From positions 14,510-78,509 of the forward strand of contig NZ_JARPUQ010000001.1 in NCBI RefSeq assembly GCF_029537735.1: a stretch of 64,000 nt of DNA, in the 5' to 3' direction. The DNA is from Robiginitalea aestuariiviva (GTDB lineage Bacteria > Bacteroidota > Bacteroidia > Flavobacteriales > Flavobacteriaceae). Below the pieces are notes generated by a model that saw nothing but the letters and a program-made list of their open reading frames with translations, was not told where the DNA came from and made no database searches. This document shows, piece by piece, positions 35,860-45,481 of this stretch (positions are counted from its first letter, which is position 1; each line of letters opens with the position of its first letter). Both the position numbers and the translations under genes were made by a program.

Positions 35860-37039
35860 ATACCATGTAGACGAACACGGGTTTTACGGGGAATTCGGGG
35901 GGGCGTTTATCCCCGAGATGCTCTATCCGAATGTAGAAGAGCTGCGGCAGCATTACCTGGAAATCATGGCCTCCGAAAGCTTCCAGCAGGAATTCCGAAA
36001 GTTGCTGCGCGATTACGTGGGCCGGCCCACCCCCCTCTATTACGCCGAGCGCCTGTCCGAGAAATACGGCAGCCGGATCTACCTGAAACGGGAAGACCTC
36101 TGCCACACCGGGGCACACAAGGTAAACAACACCATTGGCCAGATCCTGATGGCCAAGCGCCTGGGTAAAAAGCGCATCATCGCCGAAACCGGTGCCGGGC
36201 AGCACGGGGTGGCCACGGCCACGGTCTGTGCCCTGATGGGCCTGCCCTGCGTGGTCTATATGGGAGAGGTGGACATTGCCCGCCAGGCGCCCAATGTGGC
36301 CCGCATGAAGTTGCTGGGCGCGGAAGTGCGCCCCGCCCGTTCTGGGAGCCGAACCCTGAAGGACGCCACCAATGAAGCCATCCGGGACTGGATCAACAAC
36401 CCGGAAGACACCCACTACATTATAGGCTCCGTGGTGGGCCCCCACCCCTACCCGGACATGGTGGCCCGCTTTCAGGCGGTAATCTCGGAGGAGATTCGCC
36501 ACCAGCTCCTGGAAGCCGAAGGCCGCACGGACCCGGATTACCTGATTGCCTGCGTGGGGGGCGGCAGCAACGCCGCCGGTACGTACTACCACTATCTGGA
36601 CCAGGAAGAAGTTCAGATTATTGCTGCAGAGGCTGCCGGCAAAGGCGTGGATACAGGCGAGAGCGCGGCCACCTCGGCCCTGGGCCGGGTGGGCATCATT
36701 CACGCCAGCAAGACCCTGCTCATGCAAACCGCGGACGGCCAAATCACCGAACCCTACTCTATTTCGGCCGGGCTGGACTACCCCGGGGTGGGGCCCATGC
36801 ACGCCCACCTCTTCCAAACCGGGCGGGCGCAATTTATTCCGGTTACCGATGCCCAGGCCATGGCGGGCGGGCGGGAACTGGCCCGCCTGGAAGGGATCAT
36901 CCCCGCCATCGAATCTTCCCACGCCTTTGCCGTACTGGAAATGGGGGCCGTGCCCCCGGACAGCCTGGTGGTGATCAACCTCTCCGGGCGGGGGGACAAA
37001 GACCTGCAAACCTATATCGATTACTTTGATTTAACCTGA
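35852..37039 (+). CDS. trpB: Tryptophan synthase beta subunit
   Basis: 395 residues, PLP-dependent, joins indole and serine. It shows [16 protein letters not shown], the PLP Lys in [27 protein letters not shown], the phosphate loop [10 protein letters not shown] and HAFAVLEMG. It is a TrpB1-type partner for TrpA. trpA starts 4 nt after its stop. Confidence 0.98.
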   Translation: MSKYHVDEHGFYGEFGGAFIPEMLYPNVEELRQHYLEIMASESFQQEFRKLLRDYVGRPTPLYYAERLSEKYGSRIYLKREDLCHTGAHKVNNTIGQILMAKRLGKKRIIAETGAGQHGVATATVCALMGLPCVVYMGEVDIARQAPNVARMKLLGAEVRPARSGSRTLKDATNEAIRDWINNPEDTHYIIGSVVGPHPYPDMVARFQAVISEEIRHQLLEAEGRTDPDYLIACVGGGSNAAGTYYHYLDQEEVQIIAAEAAGKGVDTGESAATSALGRVGIIHASKTLLMQTADGQITEPYSISAGLDYPGVGPMHAHLFQTGRAQFIPVTDAQAMAGGRELARLEGIIPAIESSHAFAVLEMGAVPPDSLVVINLSGRGDKDLQTYIDYFDLT

Positions 37040-37043
37040 AGCC

Positions 37044-37826
37044 ATGGCTGAAACCCAATCCCAAAACCGCATACACCAGGCCCTGGAAAAACCCGGGAAA
37101 CTGCTCTCCATCTATTACACTGCCGGCTTCCCCAACCTGGAGGACACCGTACCCATTTTGGAGGAATTACAGGCGGCCGGGGCCGATATGGTGGAAATCG
37201 GGCTGCCATTTAGCGACCCCCTGGCCGATGGCCCCACCATTCAGGAAAGCTCCACCCGGGCCCTGCGTAACGGCATGCATACGGAACTCCTTTTTGAACA
37301 GCTGAAAGATGTCCGCAAAACCGTAGACCTCCCCCTGATCCTGATGGGGTATTTTAACCCCGTGCTGCAATACGGGGTAGAGGCCTTCTGCCGCAAATGC
37401 AAGGAAGTGGGGATAGACGGGCTTATCCTGCCAGACCTGCCCCTGGAGATCTACCAGCGGGACTACCAGCACCTGATGGCCCCCTACGGCCTAAGCATGG
37501 TTTTTCTGATCAGCCCCCAAACCGGGGAGGCGCGCATCCGGCAGATCGATGCGGCTTCGGATAGCTTTATCTACATGGTGAGCTCTGCCAGCACCACCGG
37601 GGTCCAGGACCAGTTCGGCCAGGGTCAGGATGCCTATTTTGACCGCATCCATGCTATGGAACTCAAGCACCCTCAGGTGGTGGGCTTCGGGATTTCGGAT
37701 GCCCAGAGTTTCCAAAAAGCCACCCGCACGGCCAAAGGGGCCATTATCGGGTCCGCCTTTATCCGCCTGCTGGAACGGGAAGGCCTGGGCGGTATCCGCA
37801 ACTTTATCGAAAACATACGCCCATGA
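37044..37826 (+). CDS. trpA: Tryptophan synthase alpha subunit
   Basis: 260 residues in a TIM barrel. The catalytic Glu is in MVEIGLPFSDPLADGP (VEIG), and the second acid in GLILPDLPLE. VSSASTTGVQ and the FGISDAQ/GAIIGSAFIRL phosphate site follow. It cleaves indole-3-glycerol phosphate and channels indole to TrpB. Its stop overlaps the start of the next small gene by 4 nt. Confidence 0.97.
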   Translation: MAETQSQNRIHQALEKPGKLLSIYYTAGFPNLEDTVPILEELQAAGADMVEIGLPFSDPLADGPTIQESSTRALRNGMHTELLFEQLKDVRKTVDLPLILMGYFNPVLQYGVEAFCRKCKEVGIDGLILPDLPLEIYQRDYQHLMAPYGLSMVFLISPQTGEARIRQIDAASDSFIYMVSSASTTGVQDQFGQGQDAYFDRIHAMELKHPQVVGFGISDAQSFQKATRTAKGAIIGSAFIRLLEREGLGGIRNFIENIRP

Positions 37827-38050
37827 AAGCCTGGCTGGAAGACTGGCGCATCCTGATGGTCCTCTGCCTCACCCTGGGGATGGCCCCATATTTCCCGGAA
37901 CCCCACCTGCTGGGCAAACTGCGGTGGCTGGCCGGAGGGGGCCGCGGGATGGAACCTATCGATTATTTCGACACCGTGCTGCACGGCTTCCCCTGGATCC
38001 TTTTACTGCGACGGCTTGCGCTGGCCGTTTACCGCCGCGTCCGGAAATAA
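37823..38050 (+). CDS. Small conserved membrane protein coupled to trpA
   Basis: 75 residues with two hydrophobic stretches (ILMVLCLTLGMAPYFPEP and FPWILLLRRLALAVY) and a basic C-terminus (YRRVRK). The ATG overlaps the trpA stop (ATGA), so it is the last cistron of the trp operon. Similar short proteins in flavobacteria are sometimes labelled RND transporter, with no evidence I know of. A role linked to tryptophan is unproven. Confidence 0.75.
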   Translation: MKAWLEDWRILMVLCLTLGMAPYFPEPHLLGKLRWLAGGGRGMEPIDYFDTVLHGFPWILLLRRLALAVYRRVRK

Positions 38051-38061
38051 GCCATCCCGTA

Positions 38062-38092
38062 TTGCCTAGCCCCTGAAAATAGGGTAACTTGA
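38062..38092 (+). promoter_or_regulatory. Candidate promoter of the M20 peptidase gene
   Basis: TTG at 38062-38064 and TAACTTGA at 38085-38092 are 20 bp apart. The -7 element matches TAnnTTTG at five of six fixed positions or fewer, so this is a weak candidate. Confidence 0.35.
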
Positions 38093-38116
38093 GACGCCGA
38101 ACCCAAAACCGAATCT

Positions 38117-39631
38117 ATGAGAAGTTTTAGCCTTCTAAGCCTGCTGGTTACAGCCCTGCTTTCCACTGCTACAACCTGGTCGCAGGAAGATGCCACCCTG
38201 AAGGCCCAGGTACGCCACAGTATTGACGAACTCGTCTCCTTTGTGGCTATCCCCAACGATGCCCTGAACCATGCAGACATCAACCGGAACCTCACCTGGC
38301 TAACCGATAAGTTTACGGCCCGCGGGTTTAACACCTCCATCTTGCCTACCTCGGAGGAATCCCTGTTTTTTGCGGCCCTGCCCATGGTGGAAGGGAAGCC
38401 CACCCTGCTCATGTACATGCACTTTGACGGGCAGTCTGTAGACCCCGCCCGCTGGTCGCAACCGGACCCCTATAAAGTGGTTTTAAAAGCCCCGGGGGAA
38501 GACGGGCAATGGGAAACGCATCCTTTTTCGGACCTCTCCGAAGACATTCCTTACGACTGGAGGCTCTTTGGGCGATCTACCTCGGACGACAAAGGGCCCA
38601 TTGTGATGCTGCTGAACACTATTGACCTGCTCCGGAAAGAAGGCAAGGAACTGGCCTATAACCTGAAAGTAATCCTGGACGGGCAGGAAGAACGCAGCAG
38701 CCGACCCCTGCCCCAGGCCGTGGTGGATTACCGGGAATTGCTGGAAGCGGATTACCTGCTGATTGCCGACGGCCCCACCCACTACAGCGGGAAACCCACC
38801 CTGGTATACGGCTGCCGGGGCATTACTACCCTGCGCCTGACTACTTATGGCCCTATCCGGCCCCAACACAGCGGGCATTACGGCAACTACGCCCCCAACC
38901 CGGGGCAACAACTGACCCAAATCCTGGCCAGCATGAAAGATACCGAAGGACGGGTACGGATTGCAGGTTACTACGACGGCATCTCCCTGACACCGGATGA
39001 AAAGAATATCCTGAAATCCGTGCCGGACGACGCCGGCCGCATCAATGGCGACCTGCTGGTGGGACGGCCGGAACAGGTGGGCGCCTTTTACCAGGAAGCC
39101 CTGCAGTACCCCTCCCTGAACATCCGCGGGCTCTCATCCGGGTGGACGGGAGACCAGGCCCGCACTATTGTTCCGGCAACGGCTACGGCCGAACTGGACC
39201 TGCGCCTGGTACCGGAATCGGACGGGCACCGGCTCAAAGGCCTGATCAAATCCCATATTGAATCTTTGGGCTATACCCTTACCGACAAAGAACCCGATGC
39301 CGAAATGCGGATGCAGGATAAGCGCTGGGTACGGGTAGAGGAGAGCGAAGTTACCGAGCCCTTCCGCACCCCCCTGGACCACCCCTTTGGTAAGCATGTG
39401 GTAGATCTGCTTGGAAGCACCTTCGGGGAAGACGTGGTGCAGATCCGCATTGCCGGGGGCACGGTGCCGATCGCGCCTTTTGTAAACGCCCTGGATATCC
39501 CGGCATTTTTACTCCCCCTGGTAAACCCGGACAACAACCAGCACAGCCCGGACGAAAACCTGAAACTGGGCCAGATTGCCTATGGCCTGAAGGCCCTGGA
39601 CGCCATCCTGACTACCCCGCTTGCCCCCTAG
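38117..39631 (+). CDS. Secreted M20-family metallopeptidase
   Basis: 504 residues with a signal peptide (FSLLSLLVTALLSTATTWSQ). The di-zinc M20 ligands can be placed: His in MHFDGQSVDP, Asp in GRSTSDDKGP, the Glu-Glu pair in DGQEERSS, Asp in IADGPTHY, and His in NNQHSPDENL near the C-terminus. The insertion between them matches the lid domain. It is probably a periplasmic dipeptidase or carboxypeptidase. The convergent ppc gene ends 3 nt away. Confidence 0.9.
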   Translation: MRSFSLLSLLVTALLSTATTWSQEDATLKAQVRHSIDELVSFVAIPNDALNHADINRNLTWLTDKFTARGFNTSILPTSEESLFFAALPMVEGKPTLLMYMHFDGQSVDPARWSQPDPYKVVLKAPGEDGQWETHPFSDLSEDIPYDWRLFGRSTSDDKGPIVMLLNTIDLLRKEGKELAYNLKVILDGQEERSSRPLPQAVVDYRELLEADYLLIADGPTHYSGKPTLVYGCRGITTLRLTTYGPIRPQHSGHYGNYAPNPGQQLTQILASMKDTEGRVRIAGYYDGISLTPDEKNILKSVPDDAGRINGDLLVGRPEQVGAFYQEALQYPSLNIRGLSSGWTGDQARTIVPATATAELDLRLVPESDGHRLKGLIKSHIESLGYTLTDKEPDAEMRMQDKRWVRVEESEVTEPFRTPLDHPFGKHVVDLLGSTFGEDVVQIRIAGGTVPIAPFVNALDIPAFLLPLVNPDNNQHSPDENLKLGQIAYGLKALDAILTTPLAP

Positions 39632-39634
39632 GGA

Positions 39635-42181
39635 TCAGGCGGAATTCCGGCTGGCGTTGATGTTGCCGTACAGGGAACGGGTCACGATCTTTTCGTAGAG
39701 CTCCTTGAAGGAACTGTCCTGACCAATCCGCTGCAGGGCGCATTGCTGAATCACCAGCAACGGCAGGACGATATCTTCCCGGATCTTAACGGATTCACGG
39801 GAGACGGTCTCCCCTTCCATCAGCACCTTGGAACTGGAAATCTGCAGCAGCATCCGCTTGGAGAGCTGATACTCCTCATAAAGGATGTTCCAGAATTCGC
39901 TGAATTCCGGGTCGTCGTTCATATAGCGGGTCAGTTCAAAATAGCACTTGGTCAGAGACATCATACTGTTGCGCATCAGGGCCTGGAAAAAGGGCACTTC
40001 CTTATAGAGTTTCTTCAGGTCCGACAACCGGCCCTGTTCCTTGAGCGCCTTCAGGGCCGTCCCGATCCCGAAATACCCCGGCACATTCTGCTTGAGCTGG
40101 CTCCAGGACCCCACAAAGGAAATAGCCCGCAAGTCGGAGAGTTCCAGTTTGGCCTTGTTGCCCCGTTTCCCCGGGCGGCTGCCGATATTAGCCTTCTGGT
40201 AGTACTTAAGCGTACTGCGGTGCTCCAGGTACGGGATAAACTTCTCGTGTTGCTTCAGGGCGTCGTATTTGTCAAAACTCAGGTCCGAAAGGGTTTCGAT
40301 CAGGTCGCGCTGGGCAGGGGTAATGATATTCTCCCGGCCAAAGATGGTATTGGACAACCCGGCCGTAAGCAATTGTTCACTGTTGTGGATGAACTGCTCC
40401 GGCGTCCCAAAGGTGCTGGTAATGGTCTGCCCCTGTACCGTAAGCTGGATCTCGTGGTTGGCTATCGCCTTGGTCTGGGCGGCATAGAACCGGTGCGTTT
40501 TCCCGCCACCCCTTGCGGGCGGCCCCCCACGACCATCAAAAAAGATCGCCTTGATTTTGTGTTTGCGGCAGGTTTTCGACAGGGTTTCCTTGGTTTTAAA
40601 GATGGACCAGTTGGCCTTCAGGTAGCCTCCGTCCTTGGTGCCGTCTGAAAAGCCGAGCATGATGGTCTGTATATCGCGCCGCTGCTGCACATGGGCGCGG
40701 TATTGCGGCAAATCAAAAAGGGTATTCATAATAGCTTCGGACTCCTGCATCCCGTTCATGGTTTCGAACAGGGGGACGATGTCGAAGGAAATGGCCCCAT
40801 CCTGCCAGCCACACCAGCGGAACAGCCCGTAAACAAACAACACGGAGAAGATGTCTTCCGAGTTGCTGATAATGTACCGGTTGCAACCCGCCTCGCCGTT
40901 TTTGGCCTGTATATCCGGCAACTGGGTAATATTCTGAAGGGTGTCCTGTACCAGCGGGTCGTCAAAATCCGAGGCAGTGACGGGCAGGCGTTCCTCCACC
41001 AGCAGGCGGATCAGGGCGGCCTCCGAAAGTTCGTCCAGGTTTTCCCGGATTTTCCCGTGTTTCAGCAATACGGCTTCCACCACCCGCTTATGTACCCGGT
41101 GGTCCTGGCGGATGTCCAGGGTGGCAAAATGGGTGCGGAACAGCCGCACCTTGTCAATAAAGTGATCCAGCTCCTTCACGAACAACCCGTAATAGGTGTC
41201 CACCAGGGTAGCCCTAACTTCCAGCAGGGGTGCCATGATTTCCGAATACGGCAGGTTCTTTTCCTTGTCGAACATGGCCACATACACCTTGCTTCGCAAT
41301 TCCTGCAGGGCTTCCTGCACCCCTCGGAAGGAGATGCGTTTGGCCAATTCCTTCAGGTCGTTGTAATAGCACTTCATCAGGGTGGTGCGCAGTTCGTCCG
41401 CCACATCGCGGGTGATATCTGCCCGGACGTAGGGGTTCCCGTCCCGGTCGCCCCCGGGCCAGAAGCCCAGCTTGATGATGTCCGGGTTGTTGTACTGGTC
41501 GTTCCCAATACTGGTTTTGATGTACTGGTAGAGTTCCCCCACCGCCTGGTAATACACATGGCGGAGGGTATAGATGATATTTTTAGCCTCGTCCAGGGGG
41601 GTGGGTTTCTTGCGGTTGATCAGGGAGGTGAGCCCCAGCTGCTGCAGGGTTACATCGATCTCGTCGATTTTGTTTTCCAGGATCAGGGTGCGTAATTCGG
41701 TAATGATATCCAGTACCGCAGGGGTATAAAACTGGGTGGGGTGGGCCGTAAGTACAATCCGGGCACTGAAGGTGTCCAGCTTTCTGGCCACCTTGTCCCA
41801 GCGTTTGTTTTTCTTGGCCAGCTGGAAATAATCCCGGATCGAAAGGGAATCCGTGTGTTCGTGCAGCTTGGGAAAAGCCGCATCCTCCACACTGTCGTAA
41901 AGCACCACCTGCCGCTCTACAAACTGTATGATGTGGAACATCAGGTCGATCTGTTCCCGTTCCGTAGTGGCTTTGGTAAAATCCCGGAAAAATCCGTCCA
42001 GGATTTCCGTGGGGTTTTTACCCTCTTCCAGCCCCTTATGGCATTGCTGGAAGAGCAAGGGGATATAAATCCCTACGTTTTCCCCTTCCGTATAGGGAAG
42101 GTTAAGGAAAAGGCTGTTGTAAACATTGAACTTATTGCGCACCGAGCGCTTGAATTCCTTGAGGCGTTCCACCTGACTCAT
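39635..42181 (-). CDS. ppc: Phosphoenolpyruvate carboxylase
   Basis: 848 residues. It makes oxaloacetate from PEP and bicarbonate. Motifs include the catalytic His in VLTAHPTQF (about residue 145), FWPGGDRDGNPYV, FFDGRGGPPARGGGKTH and FVGSWSQLKQNVPGYFG. The glycine-rich loop and the SFVGSW segment differ from enterobacterial PEPC but fit the flavobacterial branch. It ends NASRNSA, not the QNTG terminus of classic enzymes. It is monocistronic, convergent with the M20 peptidase gene. Confidence 0.95.
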   Translation of the reverse strand: MSQVERLKEFKRSVRNKFNVYNSLFLNLPYTEGENVGIYIPLLFQQCHKGLEEGKNPTEILDGFFRDFTKATTEREQIDLMFHIIQFVERQVVLYDSVEDAAFPKLHEHTDSLSIRDYFQLAKKNKRWDKVARKLDTFSARIVLTAHPTQFYTPAVLDIITELRTLILENKIDEIDVTLQQLGLTSLINRKKPTPLDEAKNIIYTLRHVYYQAVGELYQYIKTSIGNDQYNNPDIIKLGFWPGGDRDGNPYVRADITRDVADELRTTLMKCYYNDLKELAKRISFRGVQEALQELRSKVYVAMFDKEKNLPYSEIMAPLLEVRATLVDTYYGLFVKELDHFIDKVRLFRTHFATLDIRQDHRVHKRVVEAVLLKHGKIRENLDELSEAALIRLLVEERLPVTASDFDDPLVQDTLQNITQLPDIQAKNGEAGCNRYIISNSEDIFSVLFVYGLFRWCGWQDGAISFDIVPLFETMNGMQESEAIMNTLFDLPQYRAHVQQRRDIQTIMLGFSDGTKDGGYLKANWSIFKTKETLSKTCRKHKIKAIFFDGRGGPPARGGGKTHRFYAAQTKAIANHEIQLTVQGQTITSTFGTPEQFIHNSEQLLTAGLSNTIFGRENIITPAQRDLIETLSDLSFDKYDALKQHEKFIPYLEHRSTLKYYQKANIGSRPGKRGNKAKLELSDLRAISFVGSWSQLKQNVPGYFGIGTALKALKEQGRLSDLKKLYKEVPFFQALMRNSMMSLTKCYFELTRYMNDDPEFSEFWNILYEEYQLSKRMLLQISSSKVLMEGETVSRESVKIREDIVLPLLVIQQCALQRIGQDSSFKELYEKIVTRSLYGNINASRNSA

Positions 42182-42329
42182 AGTATGCGTTGTTGACTGT
42201 TACCCCGGGGTACGGCAAATTGCAGCAGCCCGGCCCATGCAAATTACGCCTATCCCGGAAAAGCCAAAACTTTTGGGAAGGCTCTTTTAACAAAATAGGC
42301 CTCACCTGGTAGAAAATCAACAAAAACGG

Positions 42330-42986
42330 CTAAAAAAACCGGCGGTACTGCTCCACGCGAAAATCCAAGACGGTATATGCAGGGTCATTGGCCTTACGCG
42401 CCTTGTACTCCGCAAGGCTGCCCACAGCACGGTTGGCCGAACCCGAAGGCGCCGTCAGGGATACGGTGCGCAACTGCCGCCCCCCGGGGAGTTCCACCGT
42501 ATTGATGCGGGGCACCTGGACGGTAACCGGTTGCAGGGTTAAGCCGGCCTGCTTCAACAGCTTCCGGAAGAGGTATTCCGGGCCATTTTTGCTGTTGCCC
42601 CCGGTAAACAGTAAGGTTTCTACCCTGGGATACTGCGAAAGGAGCCCCAGCAGGTCGCGCAGTCGGATGTGCTGCATCCCCAGGTCCGAGGCATCGATGC
42701 GCTGCCGTTGGGCCTCTGCCACAATATCGCAAATCCCAATACCCCGGCGCCGCAGGAAAGCCTGGCGTTCGGCCACCGCCTCCGGGGTGGTTTCATAGGT
42801 AAGGCCCAGCTGAAAGATGCGGTCCAGGATGGGCCAGAGCTGCCCGTCCCGGCTGCCGTAACAGAAATCCACATCCCCGGGCCGTAAATGTCCGGTGGTA
42901 AATCGCGGCGGGGGCAACGTACCTACAATCCACTTGGTCGCGGTGTCAAAAAGGAAGGGGGGATACGGGTGGCGGTGGAGAAACAT
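42330..42986 (-). CDS. Uracil-DNA glycosylase superfamily protein
   Basis: 218 residues. The pattern KWIVGTLPPPRF near the N-terminus, FCYGSRDGQLWPIL, and the later SLTAPSGSANRA resemble motifs 1 and 2 of Mug/hypoxanthine-DNA glycosylase-type members of the UDG superfamily. It may excise deaminated bases; substrate and activity are unknown. It is alone, with ppc 148 nt away on the same strand. Confidence 0.65.
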   Translation of the reverse strand: MFLHRHPYPPFLFDTATKWIVGTLPPPRFTTGHLRPGDVDFCYGSRDGQLWPILDRIFQLGLTYETTPEAVAERQAFLRRRGIGICDIVAEAQRQRIDASDLGMQHIRLRDLLGLLSQYPRVETLLFTGGNSKNGPEYLFRKLLKQAGLTLQPVTVQVPRINTVELPGGRQLRTVSLTAPSGSANRAVGSLAEYKARKANDPAYTVLDFRVEQYRRFF

Positions 42987-43401
42987 GTGAAAGGATACTG
43001 CCCGTAAAAATACAGGATTCGGACCAGGCCGGAAATTCGTCCTGGAGCTTCATACTTCAGGGGTTTGGCCTTTGTGGCATTTTAGTGGGGACAGGGCGGG
43101 GCGGACTCCCCCACCCCCCTGACCAAAATAAGTACGGAACGTGAAAGGGTTTTTCATGATTGCCGGCCCCGGGAAAGGGGAAATGCCCCAAAGCCCCGGT
43201 GAAAAATACAGTTTGACCCTGCAAAACCCAAGCAGTTAGTCTACAGGTCTACAAGGGGAAACCACCCCAAAGCCCCGGGTTCAAATTACCGATCCAACCC
43301 GCATATAAATTGCAGTCCTTTGCCCAAGGGGAAACCACCCCAAAGCCCCGCTTCGAATATAGCGACCGAATCTGCAATCCCCTGTCCGCCCTTCCCCTTT
43401 A
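42987..43401. other. Intergenic region holding a degenerate tandem-repeat array
   Basis: A roughly 460-bp region without a gene between the UDG-like gene and THX. The left half shows only G- and C-runs. The right half carries the repeats at 43175-43350. A frame running into THX from 43320 goes through the repeats and is not credible. Confidence 0.6.
43175..43350. repeat. Three-unit tandem repeat, 73-78 bp period
   Basis: A 25-bp core, AAGGGGAAACCACCCCAAAG plus CCCCG, is identical at 43253-43277 and 43326-43350. A 24-bp variant lies at 43175-43198. The inter-core segments also look alike (pattern GAATATAGCGACCGA-like after each core). Each core can fold as GGGG-AAACCA-CCCC. Confidence 0.7.
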
Positions 43402-43431
43402 TTGGGAAGTCATGCCTATTTCGTATCTTAA
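43402..43431 (+). promoter_or_regulatory. Candidate promoter of the THX gene
   Basis: TTG at 43402-43404, a 19-bp spacer and TATCTTAA at 43424-43431. The -33 fits and the -7 matches partly. It lies about 20 bp upstream of the ATG. Confidence 0.45.
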
Positions 43432-43451
43432 AGGATCTAATGTTACGAGAT

Positions 43452-43580
43452 ATGGGAAAAGGAGATAAAAAGACCAAACGCGGCAAAATCGCAAACAAGA
43501 GTTACGGGGCAAGGCGCCCCAGGAAAATCCGCAAGCGGACACCGATAGAGGAAAAGGTAGGCGTAAAGGGTAAATCCTGA
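43452..43580 (+). CDS. 30S ribosomal protein THX family
   Basis: 42 residues, highly basic, beginning MGKGDKKTKRGKIANKSYG and continuing RRPRKIRKR. This is the pattern of the small bTHX protein that sits in the head of the 30S subunit. The ATG at 43452 is chosen because the family starts MGKGDKK. It is convergent with yaaA, whose stop lies 9 nt beyond. Confidence 0.88.
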   Translation: MGKGDKKTKRGKIANKSYGARRPRKIRKRTPIEEKVGVKGKS

Positions 43581-43589
43581 CCCCCGCCG

Positions 43590-44351
43590 TTACCGAATGA
43601 AAACAGGTTCGTTTGCCTTAAGGGTATGTTCCGGGCTAAACTGATAGCCATCCGCATCAAAGCCCTTCAGGTCTTCTGCACTGGCAGCACCGGATTCAAT
43701 AATATACCGCACCATGGCGCCCCGCGCTTTTTTGGCGTAAAAACTAATCACCCGAAGTTTGTCCTTGCTCCAGTCCTTGAAAACCGGCGTAATGACCTCC
43801 GCCTTTAGTTTTTTGGCATCCAGGGCGGAGAAATACTCCTTGCTGGCCAGGTTCACCAGCATCTCCCCCGCCTCCATTTCCGAATTCAGTTTTTTGGTAA
43901 GCGTTTCTTTCCAGAAGGCATACAGGTTGGCCTTCCGACCCACTTTGAGAGAGGTTCCCATTTCCAGGCGGTACGGCTGTATCAAATCCAGCGGGCGCAG
44001 CAGGCCATAAAGCCCCGAAAGGATTCGCAACTGCTCCTGCATGCGGTCAAAATGTTTGGCATCCAGGGAATAGGCATCCAATCCCTGATAAACATCGCCA
44101 TTAAAGGCAAAAACGGCAGGACGGGCATTTTCCGGCCCGAATGGCAGTGAAAATTCCTGGTTGCGTTTCCAGTTGAGTTCCGCCAGGTCCGTAGAAATAT
44201 CCATCAACTCAGACAGGGCCTTGGGCTTCTTGCGGGCCAGCACCTGGTTGAGCTTCTGGGCAGCTTCCAGAAATTCCGGTTGGGAATATTCCGTAGTGGG
44301 AAGGGTACGTTCAAAATCCAGCGACTTGGCCGGGGAAATCACAATCTTCAT
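43590..44351 (-). CDS. yaaA: Peroxide stress protein YaaA (DUF328)
   Basis: 253 residues. It carries the YaaA signatures: KIVISPAKSLDFE at the start, AVFAFNGDVYQGLDA, LRILSGLYGLLRPLDLIQPYRLEMGT, LVNLASKEYF, and VISFYAKKARGAMVRYII. YaaA lowers free iron under peroxide stress in E. coli and has a DNA-binding fold. An exact -7 element (44371-44378) lies 20 bp upstream. Confidence 0.95.
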   Translation of the reverse strand: MKIVISPAKSLDFERTLPTTEYSQPEFLEAAQKLNQVLARKKPKALSELMDISTDLAELNWKRNQEFSLPFGPENARPAVFAFNGDVYQGLDAYSLDAKHFDRMQEQLRILSGLYGLLRPLDLIQPYRLEMGTSLKVGRKANLYAFWKETLTKKLNSEMEAGEMLVNLASKEYFSALDAKKLKAEVITPVFKDWSKDKLRVISFYAKKARGAMVRYIIESGAASAEDLKGFDADGYQFSPEHTLKANEPVFIR

Positions 44352-44370
44352 CTCCTGAGTTTTTGCCTTT

Positions 44371-44378
44371 CAAAAATA
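44371..44378 (-). promoter_or_regulatory. yaaA: yaaA -7 promoter element
   Basis: TATTTTTG on the minus strand matches TAnnTTTG exactly, 20 nt before the yaaA ATG. Confidence 0.5.
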
Positions 44379-44442
44379 CAACGCTCCCGGGGTTCTGCCC
44401 AGCGGGGTCGAAAAGAGTTCCTTATGGTTCTATTGAGCGCCC

Positions 44443-45480
44443 CTATTCTGCGGAAAGGTGACGGGCATAGCCCCGCCATTTTTCGATACAGGCAGCCATG
44501 TCTTGCGGGATGGGCGCCTCAAAAAACAAATGCTCCCCGCTTTCCGGATGCACAAAGCCCAGGGTCCTTGCATGCAGGGCCTGCCGGGGCAGCAGTTGGA
44601 AGGCATTTTCCACAAACTGCTTGTATTTGGTAAAGGTGGTACCCTTCAGGATGCGGTCGCCCCCGTAACGGGCATCGTTAAACAGGGTATGTCCGATATA
44701 TTTCATGTGTACCCGGATTTGGTGGGTACGGCCCGTTTCCAGGCGGCAACGGACCAGGGTCACATACCCCAGGCGCTCCAGCACCTCGTAATGGGTTACG
44801 GCCTCCTTGCCCTGATCGGCCTCAGGGAAGACCTGCATCTGCAGGCGGTTCTTGGGGTTACGGCCAATGTGGCCTTCAATCCGCCCGGCATCGTCTGCCA
44901 CATTGCCCCAGACCAGGGCCACGTATTCGCGTTGGGTGGTTTTGTCGAAAAATTGCTGGGCCAGGTGAGCCATGGCATGGTCGGTCTTGGCAATGACCAG
45001 CAGCCCGGAGGTATCCTTATCGATACGGTGAACCAATCCGGGACGGTTACTGGAATTCATGGGCATATCCCCAAGGTGGTGGGCCAGGGCATTGACCAGG
45101 GTCCCGGAGTAGTTGCCGTGGCCCGGGTGCACCACCATCCCGGCCGCTTTGTTGACCACTAAAAGAGAGGCGTCCTCGTAAATAATATCCAGGGGGATGG
45201 GTTCCGGGGTGAGCAGGTACTCGTATGGCGGGTGTTCAAACAGGACCCGGACCGTATCTCCGGCCTTAACCCGGTAGTTCTGTTTAACCGTCTGCTCGTT
45301 TACCCGGATATTGCCTGCCTTGGCCGCCTGCTGGATCTTGTTACGCGTGGCATTGCGGATCAGGTTCATCAGGAATTTATCCACCCGCAAAGGGTCCTGC
45401 CCCCCGCCGGCGGTAAAGCTGTAATGCTCAAAAAGTTCTTCGGAGTCGGATTCTTCGGGTTCCGCGTCAAATGCCGCCAT
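44443..45480 (-). CDS. rluD: Ribosomal large subunit pseudouridine synthase, RluD type
   Basis: 345 residues. The N-terminal S4 RNA-binding domain (about residues 30-90, RVDKFLMNLIRNATRNKIQQ, RVKAGDTVRV) precedes the RluA/C/D catalytic domain with the active Asp in GLVHRIDKDTSGLLVIAK. TGRTHQIRVHMKYIGHTLFND follows. It likely modifies helix 69 of 23S rRNA. The upstream PASTA gene ends 1 nt before its ATG, so the two are coupled. Confidence 0.93.
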   Translation of the reverse strand: MAAFDAEPEESDSEELFEHYSFTAGGGQDPLRVDKFLMNLIRNATRNKIQQAAKAGNIRVNEQTVKQNYRVKAGDTVRVLFEHPPYEYLLTPEPIPLDIIYEDASLLVVNKAAGMVVHPGHGNYSGTLVNALAHHLGDMPMNSSNRPGLVHRIDKDTSGLLVIAKTDHAMAHLAQQFFDKTTQREYVALVWGNVADDAGRIEGHIGRNPKNRLQMQVFPEADQGKEAVTHYEVLERLGYVTLVRCRLETGRTHQIRVHMKYIGHTLFNDARYGGDRILKGTTFTKYKQFVENAFQLLPRQALHARTLGFVHPESGEHLFFEAPIPQDMAACIEKWRGYARHLSAE

Positions 45481-45481
45481 G

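Noticed and set aside
43175-43350. CRISPR-like array
   Set aside because: Only three cores, one degenerate, with related and unequal spacers and no cas genes nearby.
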